In this document: piece after piece, positions 6,796 to 13,230 of the stretch
Layout of the letters: every line of letters begins with the position of its first letter
How positions within the stretch are numbered: the stretch's first letter is position 1
The notes under the pieces: generated by a model
What the model was told of the DNA's origin: nothing
Seen by the model: the letters and a program-made list of their open reading frames with translations, nothing else
Database searches by the model: none
Origin: an uncultured Eggerthella sp.
Lineage (GTDB): Bacteria > Actinomycetota > Coriobacteriia > Coriobacteriales > Eggerthellaceae
Direction: 5' to 3'
NCBI GenBank assembly: GCA_900542265.1
Contig: UQML01000027.1
Location: 1-23,805 of the forward strand
Length of the DNA: 23,805 bases
Program-made: the position numbers and the translations under genes

Positions 6796-6883
6796 GGAGG
6801 AGTGGCAGAGTGGACGAATGCGGCGGTCTTGAAAACCGTTGACCCGAGAGGGTCCGTGGGTTCGAATCCTACCTCCTCCGCCA
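6796..6883 (+). tRNA. tRNA-Ser (anticodon UGA)
   Basis: Acceptor arms GGAGGAG (6796-6802) and CTCCTCC (6873-6879) pair fully. Discriminator G and an encoded CCA (6881-6883) follow. The anticodon loop CTTGAAA lies on the stem GCGGT/ACCGT with one mismatch or wobble and gives TGA for UCN serine codons. A class II variable arm (TTGACCCGAGAGGGTCC) and a T arm with TTCGAAT are present. Confidence 0.96.
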
Positions 6884-6895
6884 GTTGATTTTATG

Positions 6896-6936
6896 AACCG
6901 GCTCGGGTCATCGCGACTCGGCCGGTTTTCTTTTTG
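6896..6936 (+). terminator. Rho-independent terminator of tRNA-Ser(UGA)
   Basis: AACCGGC (6896-6902) pairs with GCCGGTT (6921-6927) around an 18-base loop that can pair further inside. A T-rich run TTTTCTTTTT follows. It starts 13 bases after the tRNA end, the same arrangement as at the other tRNA-Ser. Confidence 0.8.
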
Positions 6937-6997
6937 CTTTTACCTATTTAAGCCTAGGGAATTCCCCAGCTGCAAGAGCTCAATCGCTGAAATTATA

Positions 6998-7275
6998 CTG
7001 GAATCTGATGTGGACGTGTTACGTTTATCACCATTATTAACACTCTTCCATTTTTTGAGCCACTTTTGACGAGATAAGACTTTTAGCGAGCCTGCCCTTG
7101 GAGCCAACCGTGAGTGAACACTGATTATCAAAGATTTCGTGACAAAACTTGGGTGGTTTGTGAGCCTTTGACCCCTTTCTTAGATGGCGATGGGGTTGCA
7201 AAGAAAAACAAACCCTCACTCAAAGTCCAATCTCGTCAAAAAGAGACAGATTTTAGCAAAATCCAAAGCCTACTC
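6998..7275. repeat. Copy B of the diverged tRNA-Ser-linked intergenic element
   Basis: This is the counterpart of 3252-3530, in the same orientation and with the same block order: GTGTTACG (7016), TTTGACGAGAT (7065) then GACTTT and GAGCCT, GACAAAAC (7141), CCTCACTCAAAGT (about 7213), GATTTT (7249). It starts about 115 nt past tRNA-Ser(UGA). On the minus strand AGGCTC, AAAGTC and ATCTCGTCAAA align without gaps between copies, yet the open frames of the two copies read them in different phases, so protein coding is unlikely. The remaining gap, 7276-7368, has only loose CCTCGTTA / AGTCCTC repeats before the aroE stop. Confidence 0.7.
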
Positions 7276-7368
7276 AATCTCCGAGAGTCCAACCCCTAAA
7301 CGCGACCTCGTTAATCCTCGAATCTTACGATCCAGTTAGGCCTCGTTAGTCCTCAACCACAGGCTGCA

Positions 7369-8259
7369 CTAGTCCTCGGGATAGAAACGTTCTTTGATGT
7401 AGTCGATGGGCATCTCACACCCAATCCACAGGCGCTCACCCATCGCAGCTTGCTGCAAGAACACATCAACCCCGTTAAGCACTTTGTTGCCATTAGCTTT
7501 GGCGCGTTTAATAAGCTCAGTCTCGCGGGGAACATATACCATGTCGGAAACAATGAGCTCAGGGGTCATCATATCCTCAGTCAACAAGCAACCCGGTTCA
7601 TTAGGAGAACCAACACTTGTCGCATTCACCACAAGCGTCGACTCAGATAAAGATTGCTTAAGTGCTTGCGTATCTTCCAAACTATACAGTTCTATCTGAG
7701 CGTCAGTGCGTTCACGCAAGCGATCAATCAAATCTTGCGCAAGCGGATAAAACTCATCAATACGATTAAAAATGTCAATCTCGGCTACACCATCAAGGGC
7801 TGCTTGGGTAATAAGCGACGCTGCCGTTCCACCGGCACCTAATACGGTGATTTTCTTACCACGAATATTAATCCCATGAAGCACGAGCGTACGCATGAAA
7901 GAGGCGCCGTCTGCGTTATCCCCAAGCGATCGGCCATTTTGGATGACAACTGTGTTAACCGCGCCAGAAAGCTCAGCAACCTCAGAAATCTCATCAAGAT
8001 ACGGCACAATAAACGTCTTGCAAGGAGCAGTAATGTTATAACCGAGAAAACCCATAGCCTTCATGCCACGCACCACATCAAGCAGATTGACTGGTGTCAC
8101 ATCAAATGCAACATAGCGATAATCAAGCCCTTGCTCCTCAAATGATGCATTATGCACTGCCGGAGAATTTGAATAGCGCACCGGAGATCCAATTAAACCA
8201 ATTAATCGTGTTGCCCCAGAAATTACTTGTGGGTTATCTTGCGAGTTATCTTGCTCCAC
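7369..8259 (-). CDS. aroE: Shikimate dehydrogenase family protein
   Basis: The family reduces 3-dehydroshikimate to shikimate with NADPH; some members act on quinate. The 296-residue protein has substrate-binding SNSP (residues 30-33), the catalytic lysine region NITAPCKT (K81), the catalytic aspartate in GDNADG (D117), the nucleotide loop GAGGTAAS (141-148), NATSVGS, and DMVYVPRETELI. The catalytic Lys and Asp are kept, but the usual His or Phe before the Lys is Cys, and NTDG is NADG, so substrate or cofactor preference could differ (inference). The start is GTG 8257-8259, with AAGGAGA seven bases upstream. It follows pyrE by 17 nt on the same strand. aroK is encoded elsewhere in the window. 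Confidence 0.9.
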   Translation of the reverse strand: MEQDNSQDNPQVISGATRLIGLIGSPVRYSNSPAVHNASFEEQGLDYRYVAFDVTPVNLLDVVRGMKAMGFLGYNITAPCKTFIVPYLDEISEVAELSGAVNTVVIQNGRSLGDNADGASFMRTLVLHGINIRGKKITVLGAGGTAASLITQAALDGVAEIDIFNRIDEFYPLAQDLIDRLRERTDAQIELYSLEDTQALKQSLSESTLVVNATSVGSPNEPGCLLTEDMMTPELIVSDMVYVPRETELIKRAKANGNKVLNGVDVFLQQAAMGERLWIGCEMPIDYIKERFYPED

Positions 8260-8276
8260 CTTGTTCTCCTTACGCC

Positions 8277-8957
8277 TTATGCTTTAGCTCCGTAAAGGGC
8301 GTAATACTCATCGAGCGCTTGTTTGATAGCATCATCAATAACGATCTTGCCCTGGCACGGTTTGTTGTAGAGATACTCTTGGACCTCATGCATATCCACA
8401 ATAGATGCGGTCGGGAACCCGTAAAGATCACTTACTTCATCGAGCGCGCATTTTGAGCCGCCCTTACCGACCTCACAACGATTCAGCGACACCATAAGAC
8501 CCACAACTTCAACATCGGCCTGCGCCTTGATGAGCGGATAAGTCTCCTCAATTGATTTACCTGATGTGGTAACGTCTTCAACCATAATGACGCGGTCACC
8601 ATCACGGAGGTCAGACCCGAGCAAAATACCCGTATCACCATGATCTTTAATCTCTTTGCGATTAGAACAATAGCGCGCTTCTTTGCCATAGAGCTCCTCA
8701 AGCGCCATGGTGGTGACAACAGAAAGCGGAATACCCTTGTAGGCAGGACCAAAAACAACATCAAAATCCAGACCGAATTTATCATAAATAGCCTGAGCAT
8801 AATAAAGACCAAGGCGATGGAGCTGCTGGCCTGTTACATACGCGCCCGCATTCATAAAGAAAGGACTCTTGCGTCCTGACTTGAGCGTAAACTCACCAAA
8901 CTTGAGTACCTGGCTTTCGACCATAAACTCAATAAACTCTTTTTTGTAGTCCTGCAT
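8277..8957 (-). CDS. pyrE: Orotate phosphoribosyltransferase
   Basis: PyrE joins orotate to PRPP to make orotidine 5'-phosphate in pyrimidine synthesis. The 226-residue protein contains LKSGRKSPFFMNAG (orotate/PRPP region), VVFGPAYKGIPLS, and the PRPP-binding motif VIMVEDVTTSGKS (residues about 123-135). The start is ATG 8955-8957, after GGGGGCGCCC. The frame is open to 9035, but a TATAAT box at 8998-9003 would lie inside that extension, which argues for the shorter form. aroE follows closely and is probably co-transcribed. No other pyr gene is next to it. No PyrR-type attenuator was recognised in the short leader. Confidence 0.94.
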   Translation of the reverse strand: MQDYKKEFIEFMVESQVLKFGEFTLKSGRKSPFFMNAGAYVTGQQLHRLGLYYAQAIYDKFGLDFDVVFGPAYKGIPLSVVTTMALEELYGKEARYCSNRKEIKDHGDTGILLGSDLRDGDRVIMVEDVTTSGKSIEETYPLIKAQADVEVVGLMVSLNRCEVGKGGSKCALDEVSDLYGFPTASIVDMHEVQEYLYNKPCQGKIVIDDAIKQALDEYYALYGAKA

Positions 8958-8997
8958 GGGCGCCCCCAACGTAAATCGTGCAATCATATAGCACCCT

Positions 8998-9003
8998 ATT
9001 ATA
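8998..9003 (-). promoter_or_regulatory. Likely -10 box of the pyrE-aroE unit
   Basis: A perfect TATAAT on the minus strand, preceded by TG, lies about 40 bp before the pyrE start. No good -35 box is found at 16-18 bp, so the TG could help as an imperfect extended -10. Confidence 0.5.
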
Positions 9004-9038
9004 CAGGAGCGGTTGCTGCTAAGCGCGGCATTCAAAGC

Positions 9039-9090
9039 GTGTTTGTAGATTAGGTGTTTGTGGATTAATCCTCACTTTAATCCTCACTTG
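9039..9090. repeat. Paired tandem duplications with a palindrome in the pyrE/Rrf2 divergent gap
   Basis: Two 15-bp units GTGTTTGTAGATTAG / GTGTTTGTGGATTAA (9039-9068) are followed by two 12-bp units AATCCTCACTTT / AATCCTCACTTG (9067-9090). Their junction makes the perfect palindrome GGATTAATCC (9062-9071), and a further TGTGGATTAG lies at about 9102. Sitting between divergent genes upstream of a regulator, these could be operator sites (inference). The rest of the 391-bp gap shows no convincing gene. Confidence 0.6.
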
Positions 9091-9348
9091 AGAAATATCA
9101 TGTGTGGATTAGATGACAGACGTAATCTTTTTGTAGTAATTCAGGAGCAAGCATGCAACAATCTTACCGCTAGACGCTTACGATTATGAAATTGCCTTGC
9201 CTGACTTTGTTGCTGACTCGGTTGCCCAACTTGGTTATCTAACTCGGCCACAGCAATATGTGATGTTCCTCATCGTAAGAAAAGGTAAACACAGCAGTGC
9301 TTGCCTTTACCGCAGCATCATGTAGTGGTTAGACAGACAGGCGTATCC

Positions 9349-9759
9349 ATGGTTTCAACAAAAGGACGTTACGCACTTCGAATGATGATTGACATCGCCA
9401 AGCAAGGCCCTGAAGTTCGATCATCTTTGCGAGAAGTTGCTGAACGTCAGCAGATCTCTATTAAATACCTTGAGCAACTTGCAAGCCCTATGGTTTCTTC
9501 TGGTCTTCTTAAAAGCATTCGTGGTCCACGCGGCGGATATCTTTTAGGAAAAGAAGCTGCTTGTATTACAGCAGCAGATATTGTTGCCGCCGCCGAAGGG
9601 GATCTCGCTCCCGTCGCTTGCCTTTTGAGTCAACCTAAAACCTGTCCCCGCAAAAAAGAGTGCGAAACAATTGGTTTTTGGTCTGGCTTACAAAACGTCA
9701 TGACTGACTATATGACAGGCGTCACCCTTGCTGATCTTGTTAACGCTGACAATTCATAA
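9349..9759 (+). CDS. Rrf2 family transcriptional regulator, probably with an iron-sulfur cluster
   Basis: The 136-residue protein has the Rrf2 winged helix: VSTKGRYALRMMIDIA at the N-terminus, SLREVAERQQISIKYLEQL, and the wing SIRGPRGGYLLGK. A three-cysteine cluster C91-x7-C99-x5-C105 sits where IscR, NsrR and RsrR bind Fe-S. Such proteins sense Fe-S status, nitric oxide or redox state. I start at ATG 9349-9351 because the family normally begins at this MxSTKGRYALR motif. The open frame extends to 9301, and no start has a strong ribosome site. No cysteine desulfurase or scaffold gene follows, unlike many iscR-type operons. The gene is divergent from pyrE, and the M14 hydrolase gene lies downstream. 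Confidence 0.92.
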   Translation: MVSTKGRYALRMMIDIAKQGPEVRSSLREVAERQQISIKYLEQLASPMVSSGLLKSIRGPRGGYLLGKEAACITAADIVAAAEGDLAPVACLLSQPKTCPRKKECETIGFWSGLQNVMTDYMTGVTLADLVNADNS

Positions 9760-9778
9760 CGCCTCCTCTCCTGCGAAC

Positions 9779-9890
9779 CCTCAACTCGTGCTCAATTAGT
9801 GCTAGACTCGTGTATAAGCTACGTAGCCACAAGCTTCGCAGCCACAAGCTACGCAACGCTATAGAGGCTACAACGCTATAGGCTCTAATA
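9779..9890. repeat. Stacked tandem duplications between the Rrf2 and M14 genes
   Basis: Nearly all of this gap is made of direct repeats: three 11-bp units (CTCAACTCGTG, CTCAATTAGTG, CTAGACTCGTG), three 15-bp units at 9816-9860 (AAGCTACGTAGCCAC, AAGCTTCGCAGCCAC, then a diverged copy), and a pair of CAACGCTATAG about 17 bp apart. No terminator is evident. Confidence 0.75.
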
Positions 9891-9917
9891 CCAAATCTAG
9901 AGGGACGATCACCCACC

Positions 9918-11141
9918 ATGGCAGATAAAAAAGAAAAGCCCGTCATTATCAAACTCCCGCCTTTCGAAGATACTCACTTTCCTCATGAGCCGGAGTTTTT
10001 GTTTGCTAAACACACCAGCCGCATTTTTTACGGCAATGCAGAAAACTTTGCAAAATTGAGCAAGCTTGAGGCTAATCGGCGCCACGGGTATACCGTAATG
10101 GTCGAAGGAACTGATCTCTGGTTTCCCCTTGCGATAATCCGCGGTTCACAGCCTGGTCCTACGATTGTGATTACCGCAGGCATTCATGCTGCAGAGTATC
10201 CTGGCATCAAGGCTGCACTCGAGCTTTCATACGACTTGGATTTTTCTACTATTACCGGCACAGTCATCATTGTAGCTATGGCTAACGCCGCCGGTTTTTG
10301 GCGCCGCAGCAATTCGATGATCCCTGGTTCCTATACCTCTACCGGAACAGACCAGAATTTAAATCGCATTTTCCCAGGAAACGCGCAAGGAAGTCCTGAC
10401 GAACGCCTTGCTGCTGCCCTCTTTGCGCTCATAGAAACCGCCGACTATTACATTGATCTTCATTCAGGCGACTCCTACGAATCGCTCATTCCTCATGCCT
10501 ATTTTTGCGCTATGCCAGCCGGGGGGGTTTTAGGCGATGCGACTCTGGGCGATGGGGCTCTGGGCGATGAGGCTGCCCCTACTTCGCGCGATAAGATCGA
10601 TGCAGCGGACGCAACTAGCACAGCTGACACAATCAGCACAATTAGCTCCGAGCATCAGCAGGTATGCACCCAATCGCAAGAAATGGCCCATTGCGTAAAA
10701 GTCCCCTACCTTGTTCCCTTCTTTGGGTACCACGGTGGAACGGCCTACTCTGAAGCTTGCAAAGCGGGAATCCCTGGCATCCTGATCGAACGCGGCGGCA
10801 TGGGACTATGTGAGCGCGTTGATGTCGACAACTTTAAAGCTGATGTAATGAACCTGCTCCGCAAGCTTGGTTGCATGCACGGCGTATTTGATACCTATGA
10901 GGATGCGCAAGAAATTTTGGCAACTCAGCACTTTGACACAGCCCATGTAACCGGCGTTTGGTCACCACGCTGCAAATCGGGCGATTCCGTCTATCCCAAC
11001 CAAGTACTGGGCACTATTACTGATCCGTTTGGCAACACACTTGAGACCATTCTCGCTAAGGGCGAAGGCGTGATTTTGTACCAGACTGAATCGCTCAATA
11101 TTATTGCGGGCGAGCTTGCTGCTGCCTACGCTGAAGAGTAA
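9918..11141 (+). CDS. M14-type zinc hydrolase, succinylglutamate desuccinylase/aspartoacylase family
   Basis: The 407-residue protein shows a zinc-carboxypeptidase-like site: GIHAAEYPG (His and Glu ligands, about residues 89-92), NLNRIFPG (substrate Arg), DLHSGDSYE (third ligand) and PGILIERGGMG (catalytic Glu). The C-terminal part resembles the beta-barrel of this family. The substrate cannot be read from sequence; family members remove acyl groups from amino acids or act as small-peptide amidases. No signal peptide is present. Between the third zinc ligand and the catalytic Glu there is a low-complexity insert of about 45 residues (199-243), encoded by 15-bp repeats and a G7 run, which looks like an expansion and not a domain. 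The start ATG 9918 has AGAGGG, but 13 bases away. Confidence 0.85.
   Translation: MADKKEKPVIIKLPPFEDTHFPHEPEFLFAKHTSRIFYGNAENFAKLSKLEANRRHGYTVMVEGTDLWFPLAIIRGSQPGPTIVITAGIHAAEYPGIKAALELSYDLDFSTITGTVIIVAMANAAGFWRRSNSMIPGSYTSTGTDQNLNRIFPGNAQGSPDERLAAALFALIETADYYIDLHSGDSYESLIPHAYFCAMPAGGVLGDATLGDGALGDEAAPTSRDKIDAADATSTADTISTISSEHQQVCTQSQEMAHCVKVPYLVPFFGYHGGTAYSEACKAGIPGILIERGGMGLCERVDVDNFKADVMNLLRKLGCMHGVFDTYEDAQEILATQHFDTAHVTGVWSPRCKSGDSVYPNQVLGTITDPFGNTLETILAKGEGVILYQTESLNIIAGELAAAYAEE
10521..10575. repeat. G7 tract and 15-bp repeats inside the M14 gene
   Basis: Seven G residues (10521-10527) are followed by repeats of GGGCGATGGGGCTCT and variants, encoding LGDATLGDGALGDEA. The 15-bp unit keeps frame, but slippage in the G run would not. 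The segment lies in the low-complexity insert. Confidence 0.75.
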
Positions 11142-11149
11142 TAGGTAGC

Positions 11150-11272
11150 TCCATAATAAATACCATAATAGAAACTCCATACTAGACGCGGTCGCCTTTC
11201 AACGGATCACTTTCTGCGGGTCACCTTTCAACGGATCACCTTTCTGCAGATTAGTTTCAACAGATTAGTTAC
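11150..11272. repeat. Tandem duplications downstream of the M14 gene
   Basis: A 12-bp pair CCATAATAAATA / CCATAATAGAAA is followed by a 29/30-bp direct duplication (11190-11218 and 11219-11248; both contain CCTTTCAACGGATCAC and TTTCTGC), then GATTAGTTTCAACA / GATTAGTTACACC. These fill most of the 325-bp gap before the HPt gene; the rest holds only the possible -10 box at 11312. Confidence 0.85.
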
Positions 11273-11311
11273 ACCGCTTAAAGCCTCCTGCATGTCAGCA
11301 ATTACGCAGAC

Positions 11312-11317
11312 TATAAT
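11312..11317 (+). promoter_or_regulatory. Possible -10 box of the HPt gene
   Basis: A perfect TATAAT lies 150 bp before the chosen start. The hexamer 17 bp upstream (TGCATG) is a poor -35 box. Confidence 0.35.
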
Positions 11318-11466
11318 TGCCCATAACGCTCTTGCCCATCCAAACTCGGCCGCGTTTTTATGTTTTACGCGAGGATGATGCGCGAGAATGACACGCGGGG
11401 ATGGAAGAGCTCATCAACCAGACGGTACAAGCCCGAACGTCTATAAGCAAAACAAAGGATGCAATT

Positions 11467-11817
11467 ATGGCAAGTTCTGAACAGCTCATCGCATTGGGAA
11501 TAGATCTCGACGACACGCTTGACCGCTTTGGTGGTAATGCTGAATTTCTTGAAAAGATGCTTCACCTTTTTGTGCAAGGCGACACGGTTGATCGTATGGT
11601 TGAGGCATTCACCGCTCAAAACGCCGACGCTCTCGAGCGTACAAGCCATGCCATTAAAGGCTCCGCAGCCAACCTGGGATTCACTGAACTTTCTTCACGC
11701 GCATCCGATGTCTGTGAGTATGTTCGCGCCACGCACACTGCAGAAGTCCCTCAAGATATGATTGATTATGTTGTAGAAGGCTATAAGCGTATTTGCGATG
11801 GGGTTGCCGCACTCTAG
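11467..11817 (+). CDS. Stand-alone Hpt domain (histidine phosphotransfer) protein
   Basis: This 116-residue protein is one Hpt four-helix domain. The phospho-acceptor region is ALERTSHAIKGSAANLGF, with His61 followed by the usual K-G-S/A pattern. Such proteins carry phosphate between a hybrid kinase or receiver and another response regulator. No kinase or receiver gene is present in the window, so its partners must be encoded elsewhere. I start at ATG 11467 because AAAGGATG lies eight bases before it; the frame is open to 11401 without a usable ribosome site. It stands alone, with repeats upstream and a convergent ATPase gene downstream. Confidence 0.9.
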   Translation: MASSEQLIALGIDLDDTLDRFGGNAEFLEKMLHLFVQGDTVDRMVEAFTAQNADALERTSHAIKGSAANLGFTELSSRASDVCEYVRATHTAEVPQDMIDYVVEGYKRICDGVAAL

Positions 11818-11876
11818 CCAAAGGGTCGAACCATATACTCTCAAATCCAACCCGCATTCAGGGCAAGGCAAAGAAT

Positions 11877-13121
11877 CTATATTAAAGTTTCAATAAATTC
11901 TTTATTCATGCTCATGAAGTCTGCAATGTTTGCATGATAAATACCGTTGCGTCGTTGAATGGGATCGTTTCGAGTTAATACGAACTTTGGATAATTATCT
12001 CGTTGCAATTCCAGGGGAGCATATTCTCTATCTTCTGTTTCTTTAGATGCAGCTATAGTCATTGACACTTGCACATATGCATACCCTTTATCGTGATTAC
12101 GCATAATAAAATCGCATTCAAGTTTCCCAATGCGCCCTACACTAACACTGTAATCTTTGCTAAGAGCATACGAATACACGATGTTTTCTAATACTGGACC
12201 GTAATTTATTTTATTGTCGGCATTCAGCGCAAAATAAAAACTCAAATCCGCAAGGTAATACTTCTGTTCTCCACGGAGAGATTTACGAGATTTCGTATCA
12301 AATCGCGTACATCTGCGAATTATCTTCGCATCTTCAAGAATACGCAGGTACCTTGATAACGTCTCTCGCTTAAGTTTTATTCCCTGCTTTCCTAAATCCC
12401 TCAATATATTTGTAAGAGAAGTGGTCGCACCAAAATTATTAATAATATAGTTTTGAATTTGTGTAAAAAGAGATAAATCCCTAATGCGAACACGTCTTCG
12501 GATATCCTTTTCAATGATCTCATTAACAACAGACTGAACATAGGTTCGTTTATCTTGCATGCTGTCGTAATAAAGAGCCCGAGGAAAACCACCTTCAAGA
12601 ATGTAAGAATCAAGCTCACGAGTTAAATCTGGATGAATCTGTTTACCTAAAAAACGCTTCATGTCACAATACTCTGCAAAAGTGAGCGTTTGTATTTCAA
12701 ATTCAATATAGCGTCCCGTTAATTTCGTAGCGAGCTCCCCGGACAGTAAATAAGAATTCGACCCTGTGATAAAAATAGAAAAATCTCCCTCAGTGCGAAA
12801 CCCATTCACGACCTCTTCAAAACCCTTAACATTTTGAATCTCGTCAATAAAGATATATTTTCGCCCAGGGATATCGACAAGAGGAGCAATGAGATTTTCC
12901 AACTGATCGCTTGTTTTGATAGATCTATAGCCACGTTTATCAAGATCAAGATAAAGGATGTTAGCTGAATCAACGCCCTTTGCCTCAATTTCTTGAAGCA
13001 CGGATTTCATAAGACACGATTTGCCACAACGCCTTACACCCGTAATTACCTTTATAACTTCCTCATCATCATAGAAGCCGCGCATCTTTCTTAAATAATT
13101 TTCTCTTTTGAAGAGTTCCAT
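11877..13121 (-). CDS. AAA ATPase with DUF4143 C-terminal domain
   Basis: The 414-residue protein has Walker A GVRRCGKS (residues 28-35), Walker B YIFIDEI (D93, E94), the sensor segment FSIFITGSNSYLLSGELATKLTGRY, and a C-terminal DUF4143 part with a nuclease-fold-like stretch (LECDFIMRNHDKGYAYVQVS). Proteins of this type (AAA_14 plus DUF4143) are common, often present in several copies, and of unknown role. The gene is visibly richer in A and T than its neighbours, suggesting separate acquisition. The start ATG 13119-13121 follows TTAGGAAATTGG. It is monocistronic, and the inverted repeat just upstream may be its own control site. Confidence 0.9.
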   Translation of the reverse strand: MELFKRENYLRKMRGFYDDEEVIKVITGVRRCGKSCLMKSVLQEIEAKGVDSANILYLDLDKRGYRSIKTSDQLENLIAPLVDIPGRKYIFIDEIQNVKGFEEVVNGFRTEGDFSIFITGSNSYLLSGELATKLTGRYIEFEIQTLTFAEYCDMKRFLGKQIHPDLTRELDSYILEGGFPRALYYDSMQDKRTYVQSVVNEIIEKDIRRRVRIRDLSLFTQIQNYIINNFGATTSLTNILRDLGKQGIKLKRETLSRYLRILEDAKIIRRCTRFDTKSRKSLRGEQKYYLADLSFYFALNADNKINYGPVLENIVYSYALSKDYSVSVGRIGKLECDFIMRNHDKGYAYVQVSMTIAASKETEDREYAPLELQRDNYPKFVLTRNDPIQRRNGIYHANIADFMSMNKEFIETLI

Positions 13122-13133
13122 CCAATTTCCTAA

Positions 13134-13180
13134 TTTAAGGGGGTATTCATTAATGTTTCTATACTTTATACCCCTTTAAA
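13134..13180. promoter_or_regulatory. Imperfect 13-bp inverted repeat upstream of the AAA ATPase gene
   Basis: TTTAAGGGGGTAT (13134-13146) and ATACCCCTTTAAA (13168-13180) are inverted copies with one mismatch, separated by 21 bp. The near arm is 12 bp from the ATPase start and the repeat spans the expected promoter region. A repressor or autoregulatory operator is one reading; an mRNA hairpin hiding the ribosome site is another. Confidence 0.55.
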
Positions 13181-13230
13181 ATACTGCTAGAAGCAAATAC
13201 ATAAAAAGGAAACAATTTAACCTGTTTTAA

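Noticed and set aside
9185..9241. 18-codon open frame upstream of the Rrf2 gene
   Set aside because: It lacks a ribosome site and any supporting feature; chance occurrence is likely.
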